A DNA stretch of 64,000 bases from positions 186,001 through 250,000 of the forward strand of contig NZ_JRHN01000031.1 in the NCBI RefSeq assembly GCF_001299635.1, in the 5' to 3' direction. Below are positions 24,890-34,503 of the stretch, piece by piece; position 1 is the stretch's first letter; every line of letters begins with the position of its first letter. The DNA comes from Clostridioides difficile (GTDB taxonomy: Bacteria; Bacillota; Clostridia; Peptostreptococcales; Peptostreptococcaceae). The notes beneath the pieces were generated by a model. It searched no databases. It saw nothing but the letters and a program-made list of their open reading frames with translations, and was not told the origin of the DNA. The position numbers were made by a program, and so were the translations under genes.

Positions 24890-24920
24890 ATATTTTTATT
24901 TATTATAAATGAGTTTGTGA

Positions 24921-24952
24921 GTAAGAAATTTTTTAGGGTATAGATTTCTTAC
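24921..24952 (-). other. Stem-loop just after the response regulator gene
   Basis: GTAAGAAAT (24921-24929) pairs perfectly with ATTTCTTAC (24944-24952), beginning nine bases after the regulator stop. There is no U-run on the minus strand. It may protect or punctuate the message rather than terminate it. Confidence 0.45.
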
Positions 24953-24960
24953 CTATATAT

Positions 24961-25605
24961 TTATATTACAATTTTATTTTTGAAGGCAAATATAACTAGT
25001 TGAGTCCTATCACGAAGTTCTAATTTACCTAAGATATTAGTAATATTATTCTTTATTGTACCTTCAGATAAGAATAATTCTTGGCTGATTTCTTTGTTGT
25101 TAAGTCCATTTGCGATTAATCTAATTATGGATATTTCTTTTTCTGTTAAATTATACATATCAGAAATATGCTCTTGTTCTATAGTTTTTTCAGGGGACAT
25201 AATTTTTTCAGCTACACTTTTATCGAGTACAATATTGCCAAAAAACGAGGAACGAATCCCTTCATGTAATACTTCATCCGAGCTATCCTTTAAAAGATAT
25301 CCTGAAGCTCCAAATTTCATAGCATCTTTTATGTACTCATCATCATTAAAGGTTGTCAAAATTAATAATGCTATAGAGCTATCATATTCTTTTATAAGTC
25401 TTGTGCCTAGAACTCCATCACAAACCTTCATTCGAATATCCATAAGAACCATGTCTACATCATTTGTTTTACAAAACTCTAATGCTTCATATCCATTTGA
25501 AGCATCTCCTACAATTTCTAAATCGTCATAAGATGATAAAATAATCTTAAGACCTTTTCTAATTAATTTTTCATCATCTACTATAAGAACTTTGATTTTA
25601 TTCAA
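24961..25605 (-). CDS. NarL/LuxR-family response regulator (LnrK-like)
   Basis: A 214-residue response regulator. The receiver domain has the acidic pair Asp10-Asp11 (VLIVDDE), phospho-acceptor Asp56 (VLMDIRM), a conserved Thr (LILTTFND) and Lys (LLKDS). The LuxR-type helix-turn-helix is C-terminal (LTEKEISIIRLIANGLNNKEISQELFLSEGTIKNNITNILGKL). The start is TTG 25605 after GGGGGTGA; it overlaps the end of the kinase gene by eight bases, so the two are translationally coupled. The longer open frame upstream lies within the kinase coding region. The likely target is the ABC operon 190 bases downstream. Confidence 0.9.
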   Translation of the reverse strand: MNKIKVLIVDDEKLIRKGLKIILSSYDDLEIVGDASNGYEALEFCKTNDVDMVLMDIRMKVCDGVLGTRLIKEYDSSIALLILTTFNDDEYIKDAMKFGASGYLLKDSSDEVLHEGIRSSFFGNIVLDKSVAEKIMSPEKTIEQEHISDMYNLTEKEISIIRLIANGLNNKEISQELFLSEGTIKNNITNILGKLELRDRTQLVIFAFKNKIVI

Positions 25606-26758
25606 AAAAATCACCCCCTGAAAATTTAGGAAAAGACGCTCTAATTGTGAACCCAGTGTTAGAATTATCAAATTCAACTTTGCCATTTAATTCATATATT
25701 CTTTCACTAATACTGCTAAGTCCATTTCCTTTTTTTATATTGTTACACCCTAGACCATTATCACTTATAGTAATTATAAGATTTGAAGTATTAAATGTTA
25801 TAAAGATTCTGATTTCAGTTGCTTTTCCATGTCTTGATGCGTTGGAAAGCGATTCCTGAACAAGTCTATATAAAGTGATAGATTGATTTCTAGATAGGTT
25901 CCAAGTATTTTTTGATATAGTTAATCTGACATTGATATTTGTAAGCTTAATAAAGCTTTCAACCAGTTCTTTGATTTTAATTAAATTTTGGTAATTTTCA
26001 TATTCAACAGGTTTTAGTTCAGATATAGCTTTTCTTACATCTTGAAAACTTTCAGTTACAAATTCTCTAAGTTCATGTACTAAATCAGAAATGAGAGGTT
26101 TGTCTTTTAAGAGTTTTTCTATAGCATTTAATTGGATTATCGTTGTAGAAAGAGAATGTCCAACACTATCATGTATTTCTCTGGATATTCGGTTTCTTTC
26201 TTTCAAAATTGCTAATTCTTCTATAGAACTTGCATAAATCTCTAAATCAGCATTAGCTTTTTTTAGTTCATCTTTAGAAACTCTGAGTTTATCATAAAGA
26301 CTTTGATTGTATAATTTAGATAAATTCTCGTTTTCTAGATACATAGAAAGTAGAGTTATAATTAGTAATATGGAACTTGATTCTAGTGCTAAATATAAAT
26401 TTTTATCTAAACCAATAATAAAAGAAGATATTATAACTAAAGAGAATAATATGTATTTATATTTTTTCTTTATTAAAAATGAGGCATCCAAAATTAAAGA
26501 AACAAAGTAAAGTGAATTAAAAGTATTTGTATGTGAACATAATATAAAAATTAAAATAAGCTCTAAAAAATAAGAAATAAGTATAAATTTATTCTCATTT
26601 GATAAAGAAAAAAATCTAACTTGATTATTTATTATTAGAAACAATATAATCATTGTTATAACTGGATACAATGTATTTTCAGAATTACTCAAACAACTTA
26701 CAAGTAATATAGATAGAGATAAATATCGTATAAAAATAAATAATTTTTTTCTGTTCAT
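25598..26758 (-). CDS. Sensor histidine kinase, NarX/DesK type (LnrJ-like)
   Basis: A 386-residue membrane sensor kinase. The N-terminal 140 residues hold about five to six membrane segments with very short loops and no extracellular domain, the intramembrane-sensing plan. A coiled linker then leads to the HisKA_3 motif ERNRISREIHDSVGHSLS (His196 as phosphorylation site) and the ATPase domain (N-box NASRHGKATEIRI, G-box DNGLGCN). Upstream in-frame codons exist, but the GGAGG ribosome site fits ATG 26758 (MNRKKLFIF). It is the first gene of the kinase-regulator-ATPase-permease-permease set and diverges from yraN. Confidence 0.9.
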   Translation of the reverse strand: MNRKKLFIFIRYLSLSILLVSCLSNSENTLYPVITMIILFLIINNQVRFFSLSNENKFILISYFLELILIFILCSHTNTFNSLYFVSLILDASFLIKKKYKYILFSLVIISSFIIGLDKNLYLALESSSILLIITLLSMYLENENLSKLYNQSLYDKLRVSKDELKKANADLEIYASSIEELAILKERNRISREIHDSVGHSLSTTIIQLNAIEKLLKDKPLISDLVHELREFVTESFQDVRKAISELKPVEYENYQNLIKIKELVESFIKLTNINVRLTISKNTWNLSRNQSITLYRLVQESLSNASRHGKATEIRIFITFNTSNLIITISDNGLGCNNIKKGNGLSSISERIYELNGKVEFDNSNTGFTIRASFPKFSGGDFFE

Positions 26759-26942
26759 TAAAGACATTCCTCCATAAAAATAAACTTTCCTTATGAAAAC
26801 TAGCATAATATCATAAAAGAATAAAGTCAATAGAAGTATTTATTAATGTTAATGGAAATAAAATCAATCTCGAAAGATTGAATAGTTAAATTGTATACTG
26901 ACAATAATTTAAAAGTAAAAATTTAATGTGTTGGAGTGAATA

Positions 26943-27287
26943 ATGAATAATAAAGAAAAAGGTGATTTTGGAGAAGAAATAGCAGTTAATTATTTGCTAT
27001 CAAAAGGAGCAAAGATATTAGAAAAAAACTACAGATTGAAGACAGGAGAGGTCGATATAATTGCAAATATAGGTAATGAGATTGTATTTGTGGAGGTGAA
27101 ATCAAGGTCCAATATAAAGTATGGATATCCTTGCGAATCTGTAGGTTTCAAAAAGAGAAAAAAGATAATTGAGGTTGCAAAGTACTATATTATGAAAAAA
27201 AATTTACATAATACTCCAATAAGGTTTGATATTATAGAGGTCTATTTATTGGAAAAGAGAGTAAATCATATAATGAATGCTTTTTAA
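26943..27287 (+). CDS. yraN: YraN-family (UPF0102) nuclease-fold protein
   Basis: A 114-residue protein with the restriction-endonuclease-like core: GDFGEEIAVNYLLSKGAKILEKNYRLKTGEVDIIANIGNEIVFVEVKSR, where Glu, Asp and the ExK pair form the presumed active site. The biological role of the family is not firmly known; it is usually next to rnhB or comM. Ribosome site TTGGAG precedes ATG 26943. It is 30 bases upstream of comM, so the yraN-comM-dprA-topA series is intact. Divergent from the sensor kinase gene. Confidence 0.88.
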   Translation: MNNKEKGDFGEEIAVNYLLSKGAKILEKNYRLKTGEVDIIANIGNEIVFVEVKSRSNIKYGYPCESVGFKKRKKIIEVAKYYIMKKNLHNTPIRFDIIEVYLLEKRVNHIMNAF

Positions 27288-27317
27288 AAAATATAAAGTT
27301 TTTTGAAAGGATTAAAA

Positions 27318-28901
27318 ATGTTAAGTATTATTAATTCAAGTAATTTAGTAGGAATAGATAGTTTTTTGGTAAAGGTTGAAGTTGATATAAGTAATGGTAT
27401 ACCTAGTTTTAATATTGTTGGTCTGCCAAGTAAAGAAATTAAAGAGGCAAGAGAAAGAGTAAAATCAGCAATTCTTAATAGTGGATATAAATTTCCAAAT
27501 ACAAGAATAGTTGTAAATTTATCCCCAGCAGATATAAAAAAAGAAGGAGCTTTTTTAGATTTATCTATAAGTATAGGTCTTTTAAGAGGATTAATAAAAA
27601 AAGACGAAAATTACATAAAAGAAAGTATGTTTATAGGAGAGTTGTCATTAGATGGAAAAATAAGAAAAGTAAGAGGTATATTGCCTATTATTATAGGGGC
27701 AAAAAATCAAAATATAAAACGTATATTTATACCAATTGAGAATACAAGAGAAAGTTTATTTATAGATGAAATTGATATAATACCTGTTAAAAGTTTAAAT
27801 GAATGTATTGAATTTTTAAATGAAGAAATAAAAGTCGATAAAGAAGGGATAATGTCTTTTTTGAATGATGAATTAGAAAGATATGACACCTATAAAGATT
27901 ATAAACATACAAAAGTTCATAGTATAAAAGAGAGTAAATATGATGAAGATTTTAAAGATGTAAGAGGAAACTACTTTGTAAAGAGAAGTGCAGAAATTGC
28001 AGCAGCTGGTAATCATAATATATTTATGATTGGACCTCCAGGTTCAGGAAAAACTATGATTGCAAAAAGGATAAGGACAATCTTACCAGATATAAGTATA
28101 GAAGAAATGATAGAAGTAAGTAAAGTCTATAGCATATTAGGACTGATAGATGAAACCAAAGGAATAATTGATAATAGACCTTTTAGGGCACCTCATCACA
28201 CAACTACAAAGCAATCCTTAATTGGTGGTGGAATAGATGCAAGACCTGGAGAAGTTGCTTTAGCACATAGAGGGATATTATTTTTAGACGAAATAGCTGA
28301 ATTTGATAGAAAAATACTTGAGACTTTAAGGCAACCCATAGAAGATGGCTATGTAAATATATCTAGAGTGAAATATAGTACAAAGTATCCTTGTAGAGTA
28401 TTATTAATTGCAGCTATGAATCCATGTCCTTGTGGTTATTATATGTCAGACATAGAATGTAGATGTAGGAGCAATGAAATTGATAAATACATAAATAAAA
28501 TATCAGGTCCATTATTAGATAGGTTTGATATTTTCGTAGAAGTTAACTCTATAAAATATGTTGATTTTAATTCTTCAAAACAAGAAGAAAGTTCTCAAAA
28601 AATAAAGAGAAGAGTAGAAAATGCTAGAAAAATACAAATAAATAGATTTAAGAAAGATAATATAAAAAATAATAGTGAAATTAAAGCTTCTAGTTTATTA
28701 AAATATTGTAAATTAGAAAAAGAAGCTTCAAAAACAGCTGAGACAATATTTAATAAATATAATCTCAGTAGTAGAAGTTATACAAAACTTTTAAAAATGG
28801 CAAGAACAATAGCGGATTTGGAAGAGATGGAAACAATAAATTCGCAATGTATTATAGAAGCTTTTTCATTTAGAAAGGCTTATTATAGTTATTTTAAATA
28901 A
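27318..28901 (+). CDS. comM: ComM/YifB-family AAA+ ATPase
   Basis: A 527-residue Mg-chelatase-like AAA+ protein. In other bacteria ComM is a helicase that promotes branch migration during natural transformation. The N-terminal Lon-protease-like domain (about 1-170) is followed by Walker A GPPGSGKT (239-246), Walker B LFLDEIAEF and a Cys-rich insert (MNPCPCGYYMSDIECRC) typical of the family. A C-terminal Mg-chelatase domain ends the protein. An in-frame TTG at 27303 precedes the AAAGG ribosome site, so ATG 27318 is the start. C. difficile is not known for natural competence, so the housekeeping role is open. Confidence 0.92.
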   Translation: MLSIINSSNLVGIDSFLVKVEVDISNGIPSFNIVGLPSKEIKEARERVKSAILNSGYKFPNTRIVVNLSPADIKKEGAFLDLSISIGLLRGLIKKDENYIKESMFIGELSLDGKIRKVRGILPIIIGAKNQNIKRIFIPIENTRESLFIDEIDIIPVKSLNECIEFLNEEIKVDKEGIMSFLNDELERYDTYKDYKHTKVHSIKESKYDEDFKDVRGNYFVKRSAEIAAAGNHNIFMIGPPGSGKTMIAKRIRTILPDISIEEMIEVSKVYSILGLIDETKGIIDNRPFRAPHHTTTKQSLIGGGIDARPGEVALAHRGILFLDEIAEFDRKILETLRQPIEDGYVNISRVKYSTKYPCRVLLIAAMNPCPCGYYMSDIECRCRSNEIDKYINKISGPLLDRFDIFVEVNSIKYVDFNSSKQEESSQKIKRRVENARKIQINRFKKDNIKNNSEIKASSLLKYCKLEKEASKTAETIFNKYNLSSRSYTKLLKMARTIADLEEMETINSQCIIEAFSFRKAYYSYFK

Positions 28902-28919
28902 GTTTTTGAGGTGGATTTT

Positions 28920-30020
28920 ATGGAAAAAAGAGATATCTATTTATGGTTAAAATCAATTAGTGGAATAACAACAAAAACAATTGAAATAATAGAAAATGAA
29001 GTAGTAAATATTGAGGATATATTTGATTTTTCTGAAAAAGAAATATATAATTTAAAAAATATAAGCTTGAATATTAGAAAAAATATAGTAAAATATAGAG
29101 GTCACGCTTATTTAGAAAATATAAAAGAACTTCTTTATAAAAAAACAATTAAATATATTTGTCAATATGATAAAGAATATCCTGAGAAATTAAAAAATAT
29201 ATACAATGCTCCAAAATTATTATTTTATAAAGGTGATATAGGTCTAGTTAATGATAATTTTAATATAGCTATGGTAGGTTCAAGAAAACCTACAGCTTAT
29301 GGAATTAGTTGTGCAAAAACAATTAGTTGTCAACTATCCCAGTATGGGGTTAATATAGTAAGTGGATTAGCTATAGGAATAGATGCATACTCACATATAG
29401 GTTGTATGAATGGAAAATCTAAAACTATAGCAGTGCTTGGCTCAGGAGTAGACAATCCTCTTCCAAAACAAAATTTATATTTATCAAATAAAATATTAGA
29501 AAATGGGGGATTATTATTATCAGAGTATAATATTAACTCAGCAGTAGCACCTTATCATTTTTCTAATAGGAATAGAATTATTAGCGGATTAAGTGATGGA
29601 GTAGTGGTTGTAGAGGCAGCAATGAGAAGTGGTGCATTAATCACAGTGGATTTTGCTCTTGAACATGGAAAAAATGTTTTCGCAATACCTGGTAATATAA
29701 ATTCTCAAATGAGTAGAGGTTGTCATAAAATTATAAAAGAAGGTGCAAAATTAATTGAAAATATAGATGATATTTTGAATGAATATAACATATTTAATAT
29801 TATTGATAAAAAAATAAATCAAAAATATGATAATATAAGTTTAAATGCCAAGTCCAAGCAAATAATTGAGGCTATAAAAAGAGAAGGAAACTTGCATATA
29901 GATAGTATTTGTGATTATACTGGTATAGAAATAAAGTATGTAAATTCAATAATCAATGAATTATTACTAAATGAGTTAGTAGTAGAAATGAATAATAAAA
30001 CGTACAGTTTGAATGTATAA
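28920..30020 (+). CDS. dprA: DNA-processing protein DprA (Smf)
   Basis: DprA binds single-stranded DNA and loads RecA during transformation. The 366 residues have an N-terminal helical SAM-like region, a Rossmann fold (AMVGSRKPTAYG, VSGLAIGIDAYSHIG, TIAVLGSGVDNPLP, SEY, VVVEAAMRSGALITVDFALEHGKNVFAIPGNINS) and a C-terminal winged helix. An in-frame GTG at 28911 is part of the GAGGTG ribosome site; ATG 28920 is correctly spaced. It follows comM by 18 bases and precedes topA, the widespread gene order. Confidence 0.95.
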   Translation: MEKRDIYLWLKSISGITTKTIEIIENEVVNIEDIFDFSEKEIYNLKNISLNIRKNIVKYRGHAYLENIKELLYKKTIKYICQYDKEYPEKLKNIYNAPKLLFYKGDIGLVNDNFNIAMVGSRKPTAYGISCAKTISCQLSQYGVNIVSGLAIGIDAYSHIGCMNGKSKTIAVLGSGVDNPLPKQNLYLSNKILENGGLLLSEYNINSAVAPYHFSNRNRIISGLSDGVVVVEAAMRSGALITVDFALEHGKNVFAIPGNINSQMSRGCHKIIKEGAKLIENIDDILNEYNIFNIIDKKINQKYDNISLNAKSKQIIEAIKREGNLHIDSICDYTGIEIKYVNSIINELLLNELVVEMNNKTYSLNV

Positions 30021-30052
30021 ATTAAGATTAGGTAGTGGGGGTGTGTGGTTTT

Positions 30053-32140
30053 ATGGCCAAAACATTAGTCATCGTAGAATCGCCTGCAAAAGCTAAGACT
30101 ATAGAAAAATTTTTAGGAAAAAGTCATTACACAGTGAAAGCATCAGTTGGTCATGTCAGAGATTTGCCTAAAAGTAAATTAGGTGTAGATATAGAAAATA
30201 ATTTTGAACCTCAATATATAAACATAAGAGGTAAAGGCGATGTAATAAAAGAATTAAAAAAAGAAGCTAAGAAGTCTAAACAAGTTTATCTAGCAACTGA
30301 CCCTGATAGAGAGGGTGAAGCTATATCATGGCATTTAGCTCATATACTAAATTTAGATGAATCTGAAGATTGTAGAATAGAGTTTAATGAAATAACTAAG
30401 GATGCAATTAAAAAAGCAATTAAGCATCCTAGAAATATTGATATAAATTTAGTTGATGCACAACAAGCAAGAAGAGTATTAGACAGACTTCTAGGTTATC
30501 AGATAAGCCCTATATTGTGGCAAAAGGTTAGAAAAGGTCTTAGTGCAGGTAGAGTGCAATCTGTTACAACAAAATTAATTTGTGATAGAGAAAAAGAAAT
30601 AAAAGCATTTATTCCAAAAGAATATTGGACAATAGATGTTGAAGCAAAGACAGCAAAAGACAAAGATATAACTTTAAAATTTTATGGTAAGAATGATGAA
30701 AAAATTGAATTAGAAAATGAAGAAGCTGTAAATGAAATATTAAAAGAAATGGAAGGAAAAGATTTAAAAGTTGAGAAGATAGAATCTAAATCAAGACGTA
30801 AATCAGCTCCAAAACCATTTACAACAAGTATGCTTCAACAAGAAGGGGCAAATAAGCTATTTTTCACTACTAAAAAGACAATGATGATAGCACAAGAATT
30901 ATATGAAGGTATAGACATAGAAGGTGAAGGTACTGTCGGTCTTATATCTTATATAAGAACTGACTCTAAGAGAATATCTGATGAGGCAAGAGAAAAGGCT
31001 GAAGGTTATATAGTAAGTAATTTAGGAGAAAATTACTATAAAAATAATAGTGATAAAAAAGAAAAAAAAGATACTAAAAAAGTCCAAGATGCACATGAGG
31101 CAATAAGACCAACTTCTGTTGACAGAACACCAGATAGTATAAAAGCTTCACTGAGCAAAGACCAGTACAAGTTATATAATTTAATTTGGAGAAGATTTGT
31201 AGCTAGTCAAATGGAGGATTCAGTATTCGATATATTAAATGTAGAATGTAAAATAGGAGACCTTGTGTTTAAAGCAACTGGTTCAAAAATGAAGTTTGAT
31301 GGTTATACTAAAGTATACAATTTTTCAGAAAGAGAAGATAAAATTTTACCAAGTATAGACAAGGGAGATATATTAAATATAGAAAATATATTACCAGACC
31401 AACACTTTACACAACCACCAGCAAGATATACAGAGGCTAGTCTAGTAAAAACACTAGAGGAACTAGGTATAGGTAGACCAAGTACGTATGCTCCAACAAT
31501 AGCTACTATATTAAATAGAGAATATGTTGAAAAGCAAGGAACAAGCCTATGTCCAACAGAACTTGGAATAATAGTTACTGATATTTTAGAAAATAATTTT
31601 CATAAATTTATAGATGTAGATTTTACTGCTGATATGGAAAGTAAACTTGATGTTATAGAAGAAGGGAATACAGATTGGAAAGAGATTGTATCTGAATCGT
31701 ATGCTCCACTTAAAGAAGCTATAGAAGAAGCACTTGAAAATATAGAAAAAATAAATATGGATGAAGAAACTGATGAAATATGTGAAAATTGTGGTTCTAA
31801 TATGGTTATAAAATATGGTAGATTTGGAAAGTTTATGGCTTGTAAAAACTATCCTGATTGTAAAACAACTAGACCAATTATGAATAAAATTGGTGTTAAA
31901 TGTCCAAAATGTGAAGAAGGAGATATTATACTTAGAAAATCCAAAAGAGGTAAAGCTTTTTATGGATGTTCTAATTATCCAAACTGTGACTTTGTAGCTT
32001 GGAATAAGCCAACAGGAGAGTTCTGTGAGAAGTGTGGTTCATATATGGTTGAAAAAGTGACTAAATCTGAAACAAAAACAGTATGTTCTAATAAAGAATG
32101 TAACAAAGAGTCAAAAGAGCATAATGACGGAAAAGAGTGA
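30053..32140 (+). CDS. topA: DNA topoisomerase I
   Basis: Type IA topoisomerase that relaxes negative supercoils. The 695 residues start with the TOPRIM domain (TLVIVESPAKAKTIEKFLG, with the acidic DPDREGEA motif). The catalytic tyrosine is Tyr300 in ISYIRTDSKRIS. The C-terminus holds three topoisomerase zinc ribbons (CENCGSNM...CKNYPDC; CPKCEEGD...CSNYPNC; CEKCGSYM...CSNKEC). In-frame codons back to 30035 precede or overlap the GGGGGTG ribosome site, so ATG 30053 is used. It follows dprA by 32 bases. In Bacillus trmFO, xerC, clpQ and clpY come between topA and codY; here codY follows directly. Confidence 0.97.
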   Translation: MAKTLVIVESPAKAKTIEKFLGKSHYTVKASVGHVRDLPKSKLGVDIENNFEPQYINIRGKGDVIKELKKEAKKSKQVYLATDPDREGEAISWHLAHILNLDESEDCRIEFNEITKDAIKKAIKHPRNIDINLVDAQQARRVLDRLLGYQISPILWQKVRKGLSAGRVQSVTTKLICDREKEIKAFIPKEYWTIDVEAKTAKDKDITLKFYGKNDEKIELENEEAVNEILKEMEGKDLKVEKIESKSRRKSAPKPFTTSMLQQEGANKLFFTTKKTMMIAQELYEGIDIEGEGTVGLISYIRTDSKRISDEAREKAEGYIVSNLGENYYKNNSDKKEKKDTKKVQDAHEAIRPTSVDRTPDSIKASLSKDQYKLYNLIWRRFVASQMEDSVFDILNVECKIGDLVFKATGSKMKFDGYTKVYNFSEREDKILPSIDKGDILNIENILPDQHFTQPPARYTEASLVKTLEELGIGRPSTYAPTIATILNREYVEKQGTSLCPTELGIIVTDILENNFHKFIDVDFTADMESKLDVIEEGNTDWKEIVSESYAPLKEAIEEALENIEKINMDEETDEICENCGSNMVIKYGRFGKFMACKNYPDCKTTRPIMNKIGVKCPKCEEGDIILRKSKRGKAFYGCSNYPNCDFVAWNKPTGEFCEKCGSYMVEKVTKSETKTVCSNKECNKESKEHNDGKE

Positions 32141-32305
32141 AAATTGAAAAAAATCACATAATTCTCTTGAAAAAGGTTCCAATCTATGATAATCTTTCAA
32201 GTGTAAACAACTAATATAAAAAATAAATTTTCGTTATAAATGAAAATAATATTAGAAAATATAAAGGGTTATTAAAAGGCCTAAATTTCATGAGGAGATG
32301 ATTAA

Positions 32306-33091
32306 ATGGCAAGTGAAGTGTTACAAAAAACAAGGAAAATAAATAAAACATTACAAACAAGTGGTGGAAGTAGTGTCTCTTTTGATTTACTGGCCGGAGC
32401 ATTAGGAGATGTTTTAAATTCTAATGTTTATGTAGTAAGTGCAAAAGGTAAAGTACTAGGTCTTCATTTAAATGATGCTCAAGACAGTTCAGTTATAGAA
32501 GATGAGTATACTAAACAAAAGAAATTTTCAGATGAATATACTCAAAATGTATTAAAGATTGATGAGACATTAGAAAATTTAAATGGTGAAAAGATATTAG
32601 AAATTTTCCCAGAAGAACATGGAAGATTACAAAAATATACTACAGTAGTACCAATTTTAGGTAGTGGTCAAAGACTAGGGACATTAGTACTTTCGAGATA
32701 TTCAGCTTCATTTAATGATGATGATTTAGTAATAGCTGAATATAGTGCAACTGTTGTTGGTCTAGAAATATTAAGAGCGATAGGCGAAGAATTAGAAGAA
32801 GAAATGAGAAAGAAAGCTGTAGTTCAAATGGCAATAGGCACTCTGTCCTACTCCGAACTTGAAGCAGTTGAGCATATTTTTGCTGAGTTAGATGGTAAAG
32901 AAGGTTTACTTGTTGCAAGTAAGATAGCTGATAGAGTTGGTATAACTAGATCAGTAATAGTAAATGCACTTAGAAAATTTGAGAGTGCAGGTGTAATAGA
33001 ATCAAGATCATTAGGTATGAAAGGTACTCATATAAGAATACTTAATGATAAACTTACAGATGAATTGAAAAAACTAAAAAACAATCAATAA
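32306..33091 (+). CDS. codY: Global transcriptional regulator CodY
   Basis: CodY represses nutrient-uptake, biosynthesis and, in C. difficile, toxin genes when GTP and branched-chain amino acids are abundant. The 261 residues comprise an N-terminal GAF domain that binds isoleucine/valine, then a winged helix ([46 protein letters not shown]). AGGAGATG precedes ATG 32306. The 165-base upstream gap holds a TTGAAA with a GATAAT about 15 bases later, a weak promoter candidate. A strong terminator follows. Candidate CodY boxes are found at the brnQ genes in this window. Confidence 0.97.
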   Translation: MASEVLQKTRKINKTLQTSGGSSVSFDLLAGALGDVLNSNVYVVSAKGKVLGLHLNDAQDSSVIEDEYTKQKKFSDEYTQNVLKIDETLENLNGEKILEIFPEEHGRLQKYTTVVPILGSGQRLGTLVLSRYSASFNDDDLVIAEYSATVVGLEILRAIGEELEEEMRKKAVVQMAIGTLSYSELEAVEHIFAELDGKEGLLVASKIADRVGITRSVIVNALRKFESAGVIESRSLGMKGTHIRILNDKLTDELKKLKNNQ

Positions 33092-33116
33092 TCTATATTT
33101 TATAGATTGAGATTAG

Positions 33117-33150
33117 AAAAGGTATCTATTTCAAATAGATACCTTTTTTA
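33117..33150 (+). terminator. Terminator after codY
   Basis: AAAAGGTATCTATTT and AAATAGATACCTTTT form a near-perfect stem with a two-base nominal loop, followed by TT. Confidence 0.9.
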
Positions 33151-33207
33151 GACGAATTATTGAAATAATTATAGAGTAAGTATTTTAATCAAAAAAGGAG
33201 TGAGGAT

Positions 33208-34473
33208 ATGCCTTTAGCAGATAGAATAAGACCAAAAACAATGAATGATGTAATAGGTCAAAGTCATATAATAGGTAATGGCAAAATATTGTCTAAGATA
33301 TTACAATCTAATTTTTTACCAAATATGATATTTTTTGGTCCTCCAGGTGTTGGAAAAACCACAGTAGCAGAAATAATAGCAGAAAAAAGCAATAAAAATT
33401 TCTACAAAATAAATGCTACGAATTCATCTCTAGAAGATATAAAAAAGGTGATATCAGAACTTGGAAGTATAAATAATATAAATGGAGTTTTGTTATATAT
33501 AGATGAAATACAAAGTTTTAATAAAAAACAACAACAATCAATATTAGAATTTATGGAAAATGGAAGTATAACCTTAATTGCTAGTACCACAGAAAATCCA
33601 TATCATTATGTGTATAAAGCTCTTTTAAGCAGGTCTACTGTGTTTGAATTTAAACCTTTAGAGAAGTTTGATATAGAAAAAGGTTTGGAAAGAGCTATTG
33701 AAGTATTAAATGAAGATAGTTATATGGATATTGAATGTAATAAAGATGCGATTGAAGATATAGCTATTCTTTCTGATGGAGATATGAGAAGAGCTTTGAA
33801 TATTTTGGAAATGGTAGTTTATTCAACCAAACCAAATAAAGATAATATAACTCACATAGATTCAGATGTAATAAAGTCATCTACATTTAATAAGATTATA
33901 AATTATGATAAAAATGGTGATAGTCATTATGACATTTTAAGTGCATTCCAAAAATCTATAAGGGGAAGTGACCCACAAGCGTCTATACATTATCTAGCAA
34001 GACTTATAAAAGGTGGAGATTTGATAAGTATATGTAGAAGACTTTTAGTAATAGCTAGTGAAGATATAGGTCTAGCTTATCCAAATGCTATTATGATTGT
34101 AAAGGCATGTGTAGATTCGGCTATGCAACTTGGATTTCCAGAAGCAAAAATACCATTGGCAGAAGCTACTATTCTTTTAGCTACATCTCCAAAATCTAAT
34201 TCTGCATGTATGGCAATAATGAAAGCTATGGAGGAATTAGATAAAGAGTTTGTTAAGGACATACCAAATAGTATAAAAGATGCTCATTATTCTGGTTCTA
34301 AAGATATAGGTAGGGGTTGTGGATACAAATATCCTCATAACTTTAAAAATCATTATGTAAAGCAACAGTATTTACCAGATAGCATAAAAGATAGTATCTA
34401 TTACATACCACAAGAAAATAAAACTGAAAAAAATATAAAGAAATATTTAGAATATCTAGACAGTGATTTTTAA
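33208..34473 (+). CDS. rarA: Replication-associated AAA+ ATPase RarA (MgsA)
   Basis: RarA acts at stalled replication forks and is related to clamp-loader subunits and eukaryotic WRNIP1. The 421 residues show Walker A GPPGVGKT (44-51), Walker B LLYIDEIQSFN, sensor 1 (IASTTENPYH) and the arginine-finger segment (LSRST), then a helical tetramerisation region (EDIGLAYPNA...AMQLGFPEAKIPLAEATILLATSPKSNSA). The AAGGAGTGAGG ribosome site precedes ATG 33208. A 30-base gap to the next gene suggests cotranscription with it. Confidence 0.95.
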   Translation: MPLADRIRPKTMNDVIGQSHIIGNGKILSKILQSNFLPNMIFFGPPGVGKTTVAEIIAEKSNKNFYKINATNSSLEDIKKVISELGSINNINGVLLYIDEIQSFNKKQQQSILEFMENGSITLIASTTENPYHYVYKALLSRSTVFEFKPLEKFDIEKGLERAIEVLNEDSYMDIECNKDAIEDIAILSDGDMRRALNILEMVVYSTKPNKDNITHIDSDVIKSSTFNKIINYDKNGDSHYDILSAFQKSIRGSDPQASIHYLARLIKGGDLISICRRLLVIASEDIGLAYPNAIMIVKACVDSAMQLGFPEAKIPLAEATILLATSPKSNSACMAIMKAMEELDKEFVKDIPNSIKDAHYSGSKDIGRGCGYKYPHNFKNHYVKQQYLPDSIKDSIYYIPQENKTEKNIKKYLEYLDSDF

Positions 34474-34503
34474 ACTGGACTTTATGTATCGGGGGTAGAT
34501 ATT

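Noticed and set aside
26865-26880. Small CAATCT-CGAA-AGATTG hairpin between the sensor kinase gene and yraN
   Set aside because: Six pairs with no U-run or promoter link. Too weak to call a terminator or operator.
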